Shown here piece after piece: positions 1-5,022 of a stretch of DNA of 7,434 nt. Made by a program: the position numbers and the translations under genes. A model generated the notes under the pieces. It was not told where the DNA came from. It did not search any database and saw only the letters and a list, made by a program, of their open reading frames with translations. Origin of the DNA: Aliarcobacter sp. (GTDB lineage: Bacteria; Campylobacterota; Campylobacteria; Campylobacterales; Arcobacteraceae); assembly GCA_017996075.1 (NCBI GenBank), contig JAGOHQ010000034.1:1-7434 (forward strand), given 5' to 3'. Every line of letters starts with the position of its first letter. The first letter of the stretch is position 1.

Positions 1-272
1 TCTTTTTCTTTTATTGAAAAAAGAGCTTTTTGAATAGATATTGATGAAAAGTTGTCATTAAAAACAGAATTTATTGTATTTAATATCTCAATATCTTTAG
101 TTTGTAGATATTTTTTTAAATTCTCTTGAATAAAAAGAGATGTAGTTTTTGTCTCTAGTTGATATTTTGTAAAAATTTGCTCTTTTTGTTTTTCAAAGTT
201 ATTTAAAAATGAAAACCCAAATCCTATTAGTAAAATAGATATTAAAAAAAAGTAAACTACAAATCTTAACAT
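1..272 (-). CDS. Membrane-anchored sensor/signalling protein, N-terminal part (runs off left edge)
   Basis: Reading leftward from an ATG at 272, 90 codons stay open to the window edge, so only the N-terminus is visible. Residues 1-21 form one hydrophobic segment (MLRFVVYFFLISILLIGFGF), followed by a charged, helical, probably periplasmic stretch rich in Lys, Glu and Gln. The piece TINSVFNDNFSSISI (about residues 65-79) resembles the 'VNAVFDSGYY..I.L' signature I associate with the LapD/MoxY periplasmic domain of GGDEF/EAL cyclic-di-GMP proteins; this is recognition by eye, not a search. The ATG lies only 6 nt beyond the stop of the MFS gene, so the two are almost certainly co-transcribed and perhaps translationally coupled. 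It could instead be a histidine kinase or chemoreceptor, because the catalytic part is outside the window. Confidence 0.6.
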   Translation of the reverse strand, partial: MLRFVVYFFLISILLIGFGFSFLNNFEKQKEQIFTKYQLETKTTSLFIQENLKKYLQTKDIEILNTINSVFNDNFSSISIQKALFSIKEK

Positions 273-278
273 CTTAAA

Positions 279-1601
279 TCACTTCAAAATTGATTTAATA
301 TCATCTTCACTTATCTTATCAACACTATATTTTACTACTAAAATATTTTCTGTATTGTTTATATACCACTCATCGATATTTGGATTAGCATTTAGTTTTC
401 CACTATTTTCAAGTTTGTACTCATTTAAACTAAGATATAAATTTTTTGTTTTTGATGGATTTTTCATTAAAATTATTAAAATAGCCCATAATATACAAAT
501 AACAGCAACTGCTAAAGTGAAACTTTCTATCTCATAAGAGTCTAATTTGTCTAATAATATACCACCAAAAACTCCACCAACAAATGTTCCTAAATATCCA
601 AAAGAGTTAAATACTCCTAAAACACTTCCTCTTTGGTGAACCTTTGCAAACTTAGATGTAAGAGATTGCATAATTGGCTCATGCATATTAAATCCTATAA
701 AAAATAGAACAACACCAATACAAAATATTATAGAACTACTGCTAAATCCCATCAATAAATAAGAGATTATAAATAACAAAATTCCTATAACTAATACTTC
801 TCTATATTTTCCTTTTTTCTCTGCTAAAATTGAAGCTGGTCCCATTGCAAGAAGCCCTAAAATCATAGATGGAATATATACTTGCCATAAATCTTTTATA
901 TCCCAGTTGTATATTTTTGTAAGAATTATTGGAATAACTAAAAATGCAAAAGTCATCAAAGCTTTTTGTAAAAAGTTTGTAATATGCATTTTGTTTATAT
1001 TTGCATTTCCTAAAACATCTTGTAGCTTTAATTTATCATTGTAAGTATGAGTTATTTTTGGTGGATTTGGTACTTTTTTAATTAATACAAAAATAGCAAT
1101 CAAAGATAAAATCATAGTAATATAAAAAAGTGTTGGAACACCTGCATATCCACCAATAATAGGCCCCAATCCCATAGCAAGAGCAAATGAAATACCAATA
1201 AAACCACCCATAATTGCCATAGCTTTTGATCTTTGTTCTTCTTTTACAACATCACTAATCATAGCAGTTACAACTGCTCCAATAGCTCCAGCACCTTGTA
1301 AAAGTCTTCCTAAAAGAAGAGCCAAAATATCTGTTGCTAGAGCACAAATTAGTGAACCAATAGCAAAAAGAACTAATCCTAAAATAATAGTCCCTTTTCT
1401 TCCTAATTTATCACTCATAATCCCAAAAGGAGTTTGAAAAATAACTTGAGTTAGTGCATAACCACCAACAACAATTCCAACGAGTGTAGCATTTGCACCT
1501 TCTAGGCTAAATGCATATACAGAGATAACAGGAAGAACTATAAAAAGTCCAAAAAATCGTAAAGATATAATAAAACTCAAAGGTAAAACTGATTTAATCA
1601 T
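279..1601 (-). CDS. MFS drug/proton antiporter of the YajR / CmeG type with C-terminal soluble domain
   Basis: A 440-residue inner-membrane transporter of the major facilitator superfamily with about 12 hydrophobic segments. Motif A is clear at residues 60-70 (GIMSDKLGRKG, loop 2-3), a motif-B-like LGRLLQGAGAI lies at 97-107, and an antiporter motif-C-like GLGPIIGG at 144-151, which supports drug:H+ export. After the last membrane segment (ends near 379) a soluble tail of about 55 residues remains. Its final part (NIDEWYI...VVKYSV...EDDIKSIL, 408-439) aligns by eye with the ferredoxin-like YAM domain of E. coli YajR. The overall N-terminal pattern (LRFFGLFIVLPVISVY) is also YajR-like. The divergent pairing with rdgB matches C. 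jejuni Cj1374c/Cj1375 (CmeG, linked to multidrug and oxidative-stress resistance) as I recall it. The start ATG has an AGGA site (1608-1611) at 6-nt spacing. The substrate cannot be told from sequence. Confidence 0.9.
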   Translation of the reverse strand: MIKSVLPLSFIISLRFFGLFIVLPVISVYAFSLEGANATLVGIVVGGYALTQVIFQTPFGIMSDKLGRKGTIILGLVLFAIGSLICALATDILALLLGRLLQGAGAIGAVVTAMISDVVKEEQRSKAMAIMGGFIGISFALAMGLGPIIGGYAGVPTLFYITMILSLIAIFVLIKKVPNPPKITHTYNDKLKLQDVLGNANINKMHITNFLQKALMTFAFLVIPIILTKIYNWDIKDLWQVYIPSMILGLLAMGPASILAEKKGKYREVLVIGILLFIISYLLMGFSSSSIIFCIGVVLFFIGFNMHEPIMQSLTSKFAKVHQRGSVLGVFNSFGYLGTFVGGVFGGILLDKLDSYEIESFTLAVAVICILWAILIILMKNPSKTKNLYLSLNEYKLENSGKLNANPNIDEWYINNTENILVVKYSVDKISEDDIKSILK

Positions 1602-1686
1602 ACATAATCCTAAATATATTATAATTTGAGTATTGATTATATACTAAGGTTCCTTTTAAATAGGAACTATTTTTTAAAGGCAAAAA
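1602..1686. promoter_or_regulatory. Divergent promoter region between the MFS gene and rdgB
   Basis: This 85-bp gap must hold promoters for both directions. On the minus strand TATAAT occurs at 1641-1636 and again at 1623-1618; the first leaves a sensible leader of about 28 nt before the MFS start. On the plus strand TATACT at 1640-1645 is the best -10 box for rdgB. The leading -10 candidates overlap at 1640-1641, so the two promoters would compete for polymerase. No good TTGACA -35 is present, which is normal for Campylobacterota. The rdgB ribosome site is AAAGG at 1676-1680. Confidence 0.45.
1649..1667 (+). repeat. Small inverted repeat in the rdgB leader
   Basis: GTTCCT (1649-1654) and AGGAAC (1662-1667) are perfect inverted 6-bp arms around a 7-nt AT loop. 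A T-run follows at 1670-1675, just before the rdgB ribosome site. It could be an operator at the transcription start or a weak hairpin in the 5' leader. The stem is too short to call a terminator with confidence. Confidence 0.35.
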
Positions 1687-2286
1687 ATGAATATTATTTT
1701 AGCAAGTGCAAATAGAGGTAAAATAGAGGAGTTTAAAAAGCTTCTTCCAAATAACAAAGTTATTGCATATAGTGATATTTTAGGAAAATTTGATATTCCT
1801 GAAACAGGAGTTACATTTAAAGAGAACGCAATTATAAAAGCAAGTGCAGTAAATGAGAAATTAAAAGCAAAAGGTGAAAAAGATTTTATAGTTATTTCAG
1901 ATGATTCTGGAATATCACTTCCTATTTTAGATGGAGCACCTGGGGTTTATAGTGCAAGATTTGCAAGTTTAAATGCAAGTGATAAAGAGAATAATGAAAA
2001 ATTAATCTCAAAATTAAATGAGCTAGATGTAGAAAAAACAGCAGCTTTTTATACAGCTTGCATAGCAATAATATATAATGATTTAATATATACAGTTCAC
2101 GGTTTTATGCATGGAATTGCTATAAATAAAGAGTCAGGAACAAATGGTTTTGGATATGACCCACTTTTTATTCCAAATGGATTTTCAAAAACTTTAGGAG
2201 AGTTAGATTTTGAAGTAAAGCAAGAGTTTTCACATAGAAATAGGGCATTAAAATTGGCAAAAAAAGTTTTAGAAGTTATTCTTTAA
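1687..2286 (+). CDS. rdgB: XTP/dITP diphosphatase (RdgB/HAM1 family)
   Basis: This 199-residue cytosolic enzyme hydrolyses non-canonical purine triphosphates (dITP, XTP, ITP) to the monophosphate plus pyrophosphate, keeping deaminated bases out of DNA and RNA. The family signatures are all present: the N-terminal nucleotide-binding loop SANRGK (7-12, family T/SxNxxK), the catalytic-acid segment SDDSGISLP (71-79, Asp72/Asp73), the loop GAPGVYSARFA (83-93), GTNGFGYDPLF (151-161), and the base-recognition SHRNRAL (182-188) preceded by Lys178. The length is typical of the family (about 195-205). The start is supported by AAAGG six nt upstream (1676-1680). The stop lies inside the 3' end of the convergent pseudopilin-like gene, giving an 11-bp tail-to-tail overlap with no room for a terminator between them. 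Confidence 0.95.
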   Translation: MNIILASANRGKIEEFKKLLPNNKVIAYSDILGKFDIPETGVTFKENAIIKASAVNEKLKAKGEKDFIVISDDSGISLPILDGAPGVYSARFASLNASDKENNEKLISKLNELDVEKTAAFYTACIAIIYNDLIYTVHGFMHGIAINKESGTNGFGYDPLFIPNGFSKTLGELDFEVKQEFSHRNRALKLAKKVLEVIL

Positions 2287-2602
2287 CAATTTGCTTTGTT
2301 AATCTTATATCAAACTTTTTATTTTTGACACTCAAAAAAAAGAGTTTGCTTTTTTCTTCTCCGTATCTTGTTGCTATTATCTCAAATAAATCATCATCTA
2401 TTTTTATATCTTTTGTATCTTCTAAATCGGTTTTTAAAATATAATCTTCTAGAAATAAAATATGATTTTTTGCCTGTAAATATAGGTATTTTTGTGTAAA
2501 GGCTTCATTTTTTAGAGAATTTGTTTCCAAAATAAAATTTGCTAAAACAGAAAAAACAACTACTAGAATCAAAGTTATAAAAAGTACATAAGATTTTTTC
2601 AT
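2276..2602 (-). CDS. Small pseudopilin-like membrane protein, GspK-like N-terminus without Glu5 (third gene of the cts cluster)
   Basis: A 108-residue protein of unknown function. I place the start at the ATG at 2602 (MKKSYVLFI...) rather than five codons upstream, because that ATG overlaps the TGA of the preceding gene as ATGA, a classic translational-coupling junction. Residues 1-4 are basic/polar and 5-26 form one hydrophobic helix (YVLFITLILVVV...), followed by a soluble, charged domain with ILFLEDYIL and KLFFLSVKN. The N-terminus looks like a prepilin signal (KKS then YVLFI), but the position-5 Glu of pilins is Ile here. Lack of Glu5 is also characteristic of the tip pseudopilin GspK. 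At 108 residues it is far smaller than GspK, so this is analogy of the leader only. Position after two Glu5 pseudopilin-like genes matches C. jejuni Cj1079 as I recall it. Confidence 0.7.
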   Translation of the reverse strand: MKKSYVLFITLILVVVFSVLANFILETNSLKNEAFTQKYLYLQAKNHILFLEDYILKTDLEDTKDIKIDDDLFEIIATRYGEEKSKLFFLSVKNKKFDIRLTKQIVKE

Positions 2603-2940
2603 AGTGCAATTTTCCATACTTGTTTAGAGCTATTTTCTAAAGATATATTAATAGTTGCTACTTCATCGCTTATGTAAATATTAAATTCATTTACATTTTT
2701 TAGTAAAATAGTGTTATCAAAATAGAGTATTTTATTATTTAAACCAAATTTATTTAACTCATTTTTGTTTTTTTCAATAAATATTTTTGTAGAGTTTAAT
2801 TCAAGTCTTGCTAATTCTTTCGAAAGTGATGTTTTATTTAGGATAATCAAATCTTTTACAAGTAAAGTTGAATATATTATTATAGTTGTTGAAATTGCTA
2901 AAGTTAATATTAGTTCAAATAAAGAGAAGCTATTTTTCAT
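2599..2940 (-). CDS. Pseudopilin-like protein with prepilin leader (second gene of the cts cluster)
   Basis: A protein of 113 residues from the ATG at 2940, or 117 from the ATG at 2952. The N-terminus MKNS then FSLFELILTLAIS is a type III (prepilin) signal: a short basic leader, then a hydrophobic helix with Glu at mature position 5, expected to be cut and N-methylated by a PilD-type peptidase. The residue before the cut is Ser instead of the usual Gly. The remainder is a small soluble domain with Lys/Asn-rich helices followed by likely beta strands (NKILYFDNTILL, EFNIYI, ATINISL), as in minor pseudopilins. The upstream start has a weak GAGAA site; the downstream start gives the normal short leader, so I prefer it. 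It overlaps the gene before (11 nt) and the gene after (ATGA). By synteny it corresponds to C. jejuni Cj1078. Likely role: a minor subunit of the DNA-uptake pseudopilus. Confidence 0.75.
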   Translation of the reverse strand: MKNSFSLFELILTLAISTTIIIYSTLLVKDLIILNKTSLSKELARLELNSTKIFIEKNKNELNKFGLNNKILYFDNTILLKNVNEFNIYISDEVATINISLENSSKQVWKIAL

Positions 2941-3214
2941 ATTTAAAAACATTTATTTTCTCATTTTTGAAGCTATATTTATCTACTTTTACAATTTCTT
3001 CTTTTCCATCTTTTATAATTTTTAGAAACTCTTCTTGTTTTAAAAAATATCGATAATCTTTTGTAGCAAAACTATTTTCAAGTTCATTTAAGCTATTAAA
3101 AAATTCTTCATCTTCATAGTTATTGTAAGGAATTTTTAAAAATCCACCTACAATTACCATGAGGATTAAAAGACTAACTATTGTCTCAAAAAGAGTTATA
3201 CTACTTTTGTGCAA
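2930..3214 (-). CDS. ctsT: CtsT-like pseudopilin of the natural-transformation system (TTG start inside proC)
   Basis: The open frame extends upstream through proC to an ATG at 3313, but that extension is out-of-frame proC sequence. The believable start is the TTG at 3214-3212, which gives 94 residues beginning MHKSS then ITLFETIVSLLILMV. This is a prepilin-type signal: basic leader, Ser before the cut, Glu at mature position 5, then a membrane helix to about residue 26. The soluble part is small (about 65 residues), acidic then Lys-rich. The gene overlaps the proC end by 14 nt and has no evident ribosome site, so translation is probably coupled to proC. In C. jejuni the gene directly after proC is ctsT (Cj1077), needed for DNA uptake (recalled synteny). 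The symbol is assigned on position plus the prepilin leader, not on a full-length alignment. Confidence 0.65.
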   Translation of the reverse strand: MHKSSITLFETIVSLLILMVIVGGFLKIPYNNYEDEEFFNSLNELENSFATKDYRYFLKQEEFLKIIKDGKEEIVKVDKYSFKNEKINVFKYEK

Positions 3215-3965
3215 TATTTTGTGATTTTTGAAATGAGCCTTCAATAGCTTTAATAAAAGCATCTCTAACTCCTCCCTCCTCAAGTTTTGCATATCCAGCA
3301 GCTGTTGTTCCACCTGGACTCATTACGCTATCTTTTATAATTGCTGAGTGAGAGTGTTTTAAAAGCGAAGAAGTTCCACTAAAAAGCCCTTGAACTAAGT
3401 GTTGAGCTAAATGTCTTTCAAGTCCAACTTTAACAGCTCCATCTGCAATAGCTTCGGCAACTAAAGATAAAAAAGCAGGGCCAGAAGCTGTAATTGCACT
3501 AGCGATATCTAGTTGATTTTCATTATTTACCCAAATAGCTTCACCAATAGCTCCAAAAGCTTCAAGAGTTAAATCTTTTATCTCAATATCTCCTGTGGCT
3601 GTTGTCATAGAGTTGTGTACACTTGCTGCTATATTTGGCATTGTTCTTGCATAGTGTTTTGCACTAATTTGCTTTCTTAAATACTCCAATTTTGTACCAG
3701 CTAAAATAGAGATTAAAGAGTTTGCAGTGCCTGTAAGTCTTATTGAAACACTTTCTAATGCATAAGGTTTTACACAAAAGATTATGTTTTTTCCACTAAT
3801 ATCTTCTTTATCACTTAACTCTTTTATTTGTAATTCTGGTATTTTTTCTTTGATAAGCTTTAATTTTTCTATCTCTCTTCCTATCATCTCAACTTCGTGT
3901 TTTTTTATAAGCCCAATAGCTAAAGATTGAGCCATAATTCCATTTCCAATAAGTGTTAATTTCAT
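3201..3965 (-). CDS. proC: Pyrroline-5-carboxylate reductase
   Basis: This 254-residue cytosolic enzyme catalyses the last step of proline synthesis, NAD(P)H-dependent reduction of 1-pyrroline-5-carboxylate to L-proline. The N-terminal Rossmann nucleotide loop is visible as IGNGIMAQSL (6-15), followed by FCVKPY (63-68), the family segment ARTMPNIAASV (106-116), SGPAF (161-165) in the dimerisation domain, and the signature DSVMSPGGTTAAG (212-224). It is slightly shorter than the usual 265-280 residues, with no motif missing. An AAGG ribosome site lies at 3972-3975, six nt from the start. It is the first gene of a leftward operon whose next three genes encode pseudopilin-like proteins. That pairing of amino-acid synthesis and competence genes has no obvious metabolic logic but is conserved in Campylobacter. 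Confidence 0.95.
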   Translation of the reverse strand: MKLTLIGNGIMAQSLAIGLIKKHEVEMIGREIEKLKLIKEKIPELQIKELSDKEDISGKNIIFCVKPYALESVSIRLTGTANSLISILAGTKLEYLRKQISAKHYARTMPNIAASVHNSMTTATGDIEIKDLTLEAFGAIGEAIWVNNENQLDIASAITASGPAFLSLVAEAIADGAVKVGLERHLAQHLVQGLFSGTSSLLKHSHSAIIKDSVMSPGGTTAAGYAKLEEGGVRDAFIKAIEGSFQKSQNIAQK

Positions 3966-3985
3966 AGTATGCCTTAAAATTATTT

Positions 3986-3999
3986 TTTAAGATTATAAC
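3986..3999 (-). promoter_or_regulatory. Extended -10 promoter for the proC-ctsT operon
   Basis: On the minus strand TGTTATAAT (about 4000-3992) is a perfect TATAAT (3997-3992) with an upstream TG, i.e. an extended -10. Transcription would start near 3986, giving a leader of about 20 nt with AAGG before proC. No convincing -35 is seen at 17-18 bp, as expected for Campylobacterota sigma-70 promoters. Confidence 0.5.
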
Positions 4000-4057
4000 A
4001 AATTTAAGATATAAATCTATGTTTAATTTTAAAAATAAAAAATATATGAAATCTTAA
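3987..4057. repeat. Repeated TTAAGAT motifs in the divergent proC / flagellin-tail promoter region
   Basis: TTAAGAT occurs at 3987-3993 and 4004-4010 in direct orientation (17 bp apart) and as its inverse ATCTTAA at 4051-4057. One copy touches the proC -10 box and the inverted copy lies just upstream of the rightward -10 candidate. They may be operator half-sites, but in DNA this AT-rich such 7-mers can recur by chance. Confidence 0.3.
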
Positions 4058-4094
4058 GTTTTTATCAAGTAAAATTAAAAGATATAACAAGGAG
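4046..4094 (+). promoter_or_regulatory. Candidate sigma-70 promoter and strong ribosome site for the 4101 gene
   Basis: A possible -10, TAAAAT at 4070-4075, lies 18 bp after a weak -35-like ATGAAA (4046-4051). It would give a leader of about 19 nt that carries AAGGAG (4089-4094), the strongest Shine-Dalgarno in the window, six nt before the ATG. No sigma-28 or sigma-54 flagellar promoter fits in this gap. Confidence 0.35.
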
Positions 4095-4100
4095 TTCAAA

Positions 4101-4754
4101 ATGGTAGATAATAGTTTACAAAATAACAATTACGGACTGGGACTTTATAGCAATAGTAATTTACAAAATTCTACACAAAATGTTGGAAAAACATCTTCTG
4201 GGGAAAAAGAGCTAGAACAAGCAAAAGATAATAAGGTAAAAGATAATGAAGCCGTATCTTTATCTAAAAATGTTGAAAAAGCAGTAGATACAAAAAGTAT
4301 TTCAAAATCAAATGAGTTTGAAAATTTTCAAAATAAAATAAACTCTTTTACAGCAGATAATAAAACTATAAAAGATATACAAGAAGATATGAAACTTTTA
4401 TCTTCAGCAGATGGTGATGTAGATACAAAAAAAGTAAATGATAGAATAAATCAAAATATTGATAAACTAGAAAATTTATCAAAAGATGAAAAAACTAAAC
4501 TAAAAGATAATCTAAATGGCGTTGATAATATTGTAAATAACAATATAAAAGGGATTCAAGATGCTGCAAAAGAGATGCAAGATTTTATAAAAAATAGATC
4601 TTCAAGAGGTGAAGAGAATAACAATTCGATAAATGTAAATTACTCTAAAGATTCTATGTCTTTTACAAAAAATAATGTTTTAAATCTTCAAGGTTCTTTT
4701 GCAAATATTCAAGCAAACTTAAATCAAGATATGATTTCAAAATTGCTAAGATAG
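4101..4754 (+). CDS. Flagellin C-terminal (D0 helix) tail protein lacking the flagellin N-terminal domain; function unknown
   Basis: A 217-residue hydrophilic protein with no signal peptide, membrane segment, Cys or Trp, very rich in Asn, Lys, Ser and Asp. Residues 1-70 look disordered, with AVSLSK at 51-56. Residues 75-165 are predicted-helical by pattern (INQNIDKLENLSKDEKTKLK and following) and could form a coiled coil. The last 30 residues (about 188-217) carry FTKNNVL, then G-S-F, IQAN and SKLLR, closely matching the C-terminal D0 helix of flagellins (Salmonella FliC: TKNQIL..AG..AQAN..VLSLLR; Campylobacter flagellins: SKxNIL..SGSYA.AQAN..LRLL). The conserved flagellin N-terminal helix (SSGLRIN..DDA) is not recognisable. 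It has a strong AAGGAG site and its own terminator, so it appears monocistronic. It occupies the fliW position between proC and bamD. It could be a FliW/FliS-binding flagellin mimic, a secreted flagellar accessory protein, or a decayed flagellin; I cannot tell which. Confidence 0.8.
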   Translation: MVDNSLQNNNYGLGLYSNSNLQNSTQNVGKTSSGEKELEQAKDNKVKDNEAVSLSKNVEKAVDTKSISKSNEFENFQNKINSFTADNKTIKDIQEDMKLLSSADGDVDTKKVNDRINQNIDKLENLSKDEKTKLKDNLNGVDNIVNNNIKGIQDAAKEMQDFIKNRSSRGEENNNSINVNYSKDSMSFTKNNVLNLQGSFANIQANLNQDMISKLLR

Positions 4755-4773
4755 AAATCTTTGATACTTTTTT

Positions 4774-4810
4774 GATAAAAAGTAAAGCCTTTGAGCTTTT
4801 GCTTTTTATC
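4774..4810 (+). terminator. Intrinsic terminator after the flagellin-tail gene
   Basis: GATAAAAAG (4774-4782) pairs perfectly with CTTTTTATC (4802-4810). The stem continues inward through a T-G wobble and an AAAGC/GCTTTT arm with one bulged T, leaving a CTTTGA loop. The right arm ends in TTTTTATCT, so the GC-containing inner stem is followed directly by a U-tract. It begins 20 nt after the stop codon at 4754. Confidence 0.75.
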
Positions 4811-4828
4811 TACACATACTTTCATATA

Positions 4829-4848
4829 ATTTTATTTAAAAATAAAAT
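4829..4848. repeat. Perfect 9-bp AT-only palindrome
   Basis: ATTTTATTT (4829-4837), a two-base AA centre, and its exact inverse AAATAAAAT (4840-4848). It sits between the terminator and the possible coding remnant. It may be a protein-binding palindrome or a scar boundary. Composition makes chance occurrence plausible. Confidence 0.35.
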
Positions 4849-4953
4849 CACCATTTCTTAAATTTATTACCATATTTACCAACAAAATCTTTAAAAGAGT
4901 TAAAAAGTAGATTACAAGAGTATAAAAAACTAAATGAAAAAGGTTTTTTATAG
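4846..4953 (+). pseudogene. Possible 3' remnant of a degraded gene
   Basis: Between an in-frame stop at 4843-4845 and a TAG at 4951-4953 there are 35 sense codons with no start codon. The conceptual peptide has a lysine/leucine-rich amphipathic helix (SLKELKSRLQEYKKLNEKG, starting at about codon 15) that reads like the C-terminal tail of a real protein. I do not recognise the family. It may be the tail of a lost neighbour (the fliW slot or an insertion sequence), or chance in AT-rich DNA. The rest of 4811-5010 shows no gene. Confidence 0.25.
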
Positions 4954-4985
4954 TGCTTTAAATTAAAAAATAAAGTATTTTTTAG

Positions 4986-5016
4986 ATAACATATTGCTTT
5001 ATGCTAGATAATGGAG
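4986..5016 (+). promoter_or_regulatory. Candidate promoter and start-deciding ribosome site of bamD
   Basis: TAACAT (4986-4991) or TATGCT (4999-5004) could serve as -10 boxes for bamD-lon; neither is strong. GGAG at 5013-5016 lies six nt before the ATG at 5023, which decides the start: the earlier in-frame ATG at 5011 overlaps this site and so cannot use it. Confidence 0.4.
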
Positions 5017-5022
5017 ACAAAA

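Noticed and set aside
355..537. 60-codon open frame on the plus strand
   Set aside because: Antisense to the well-supported MFS gene; no ribosome site or recognisable domain.
2603..2617. Earlier ATG (MENCT...) for the third pseudopilin-like gene
   Set aside because: The ATGA overlap at 2599-2602 with the preceding stop and the short KKS leader favour the later ATG.
2765..3025. 86-codon Phe/Ile-rich open frame on the plus strand
   Set aside because: Antisense to two pseudopilin-like genes; its composition is the reverse of Lys/Glu-rich coding sequence.
3215..3313. Upstream extension of the ctsT-like frame to an ATG at 3313
   Set aside because: It lies wholly inside proC in another frame and would bury the prepilin signal behind 33 residues; the TTG at 3214 gives a normal leader.
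4055..4085. Possible sigma-28 flagellar promoter (TAAG ... AGATAT) before the flagellin-tail gene
   Set aside because: The spacing between the boxes is too long, the -10 lacks the CG, and the start would fall on the ribosome site.
4101..4754. FliW or FlgM identity for the 217-aa protein
   Set aside because: FliW is a compact beta-rich protein and FlgM is about 65-100 residues; neither pattern is present, whereas the flagellin tail match is specific.
4942..4956. Possible sigma-54 promoter (GG then GC) upstream of bamD
   Set aside because: The spacing is 11 rather than 10 nt between GG and GC, and the rest of the consensus is absent.
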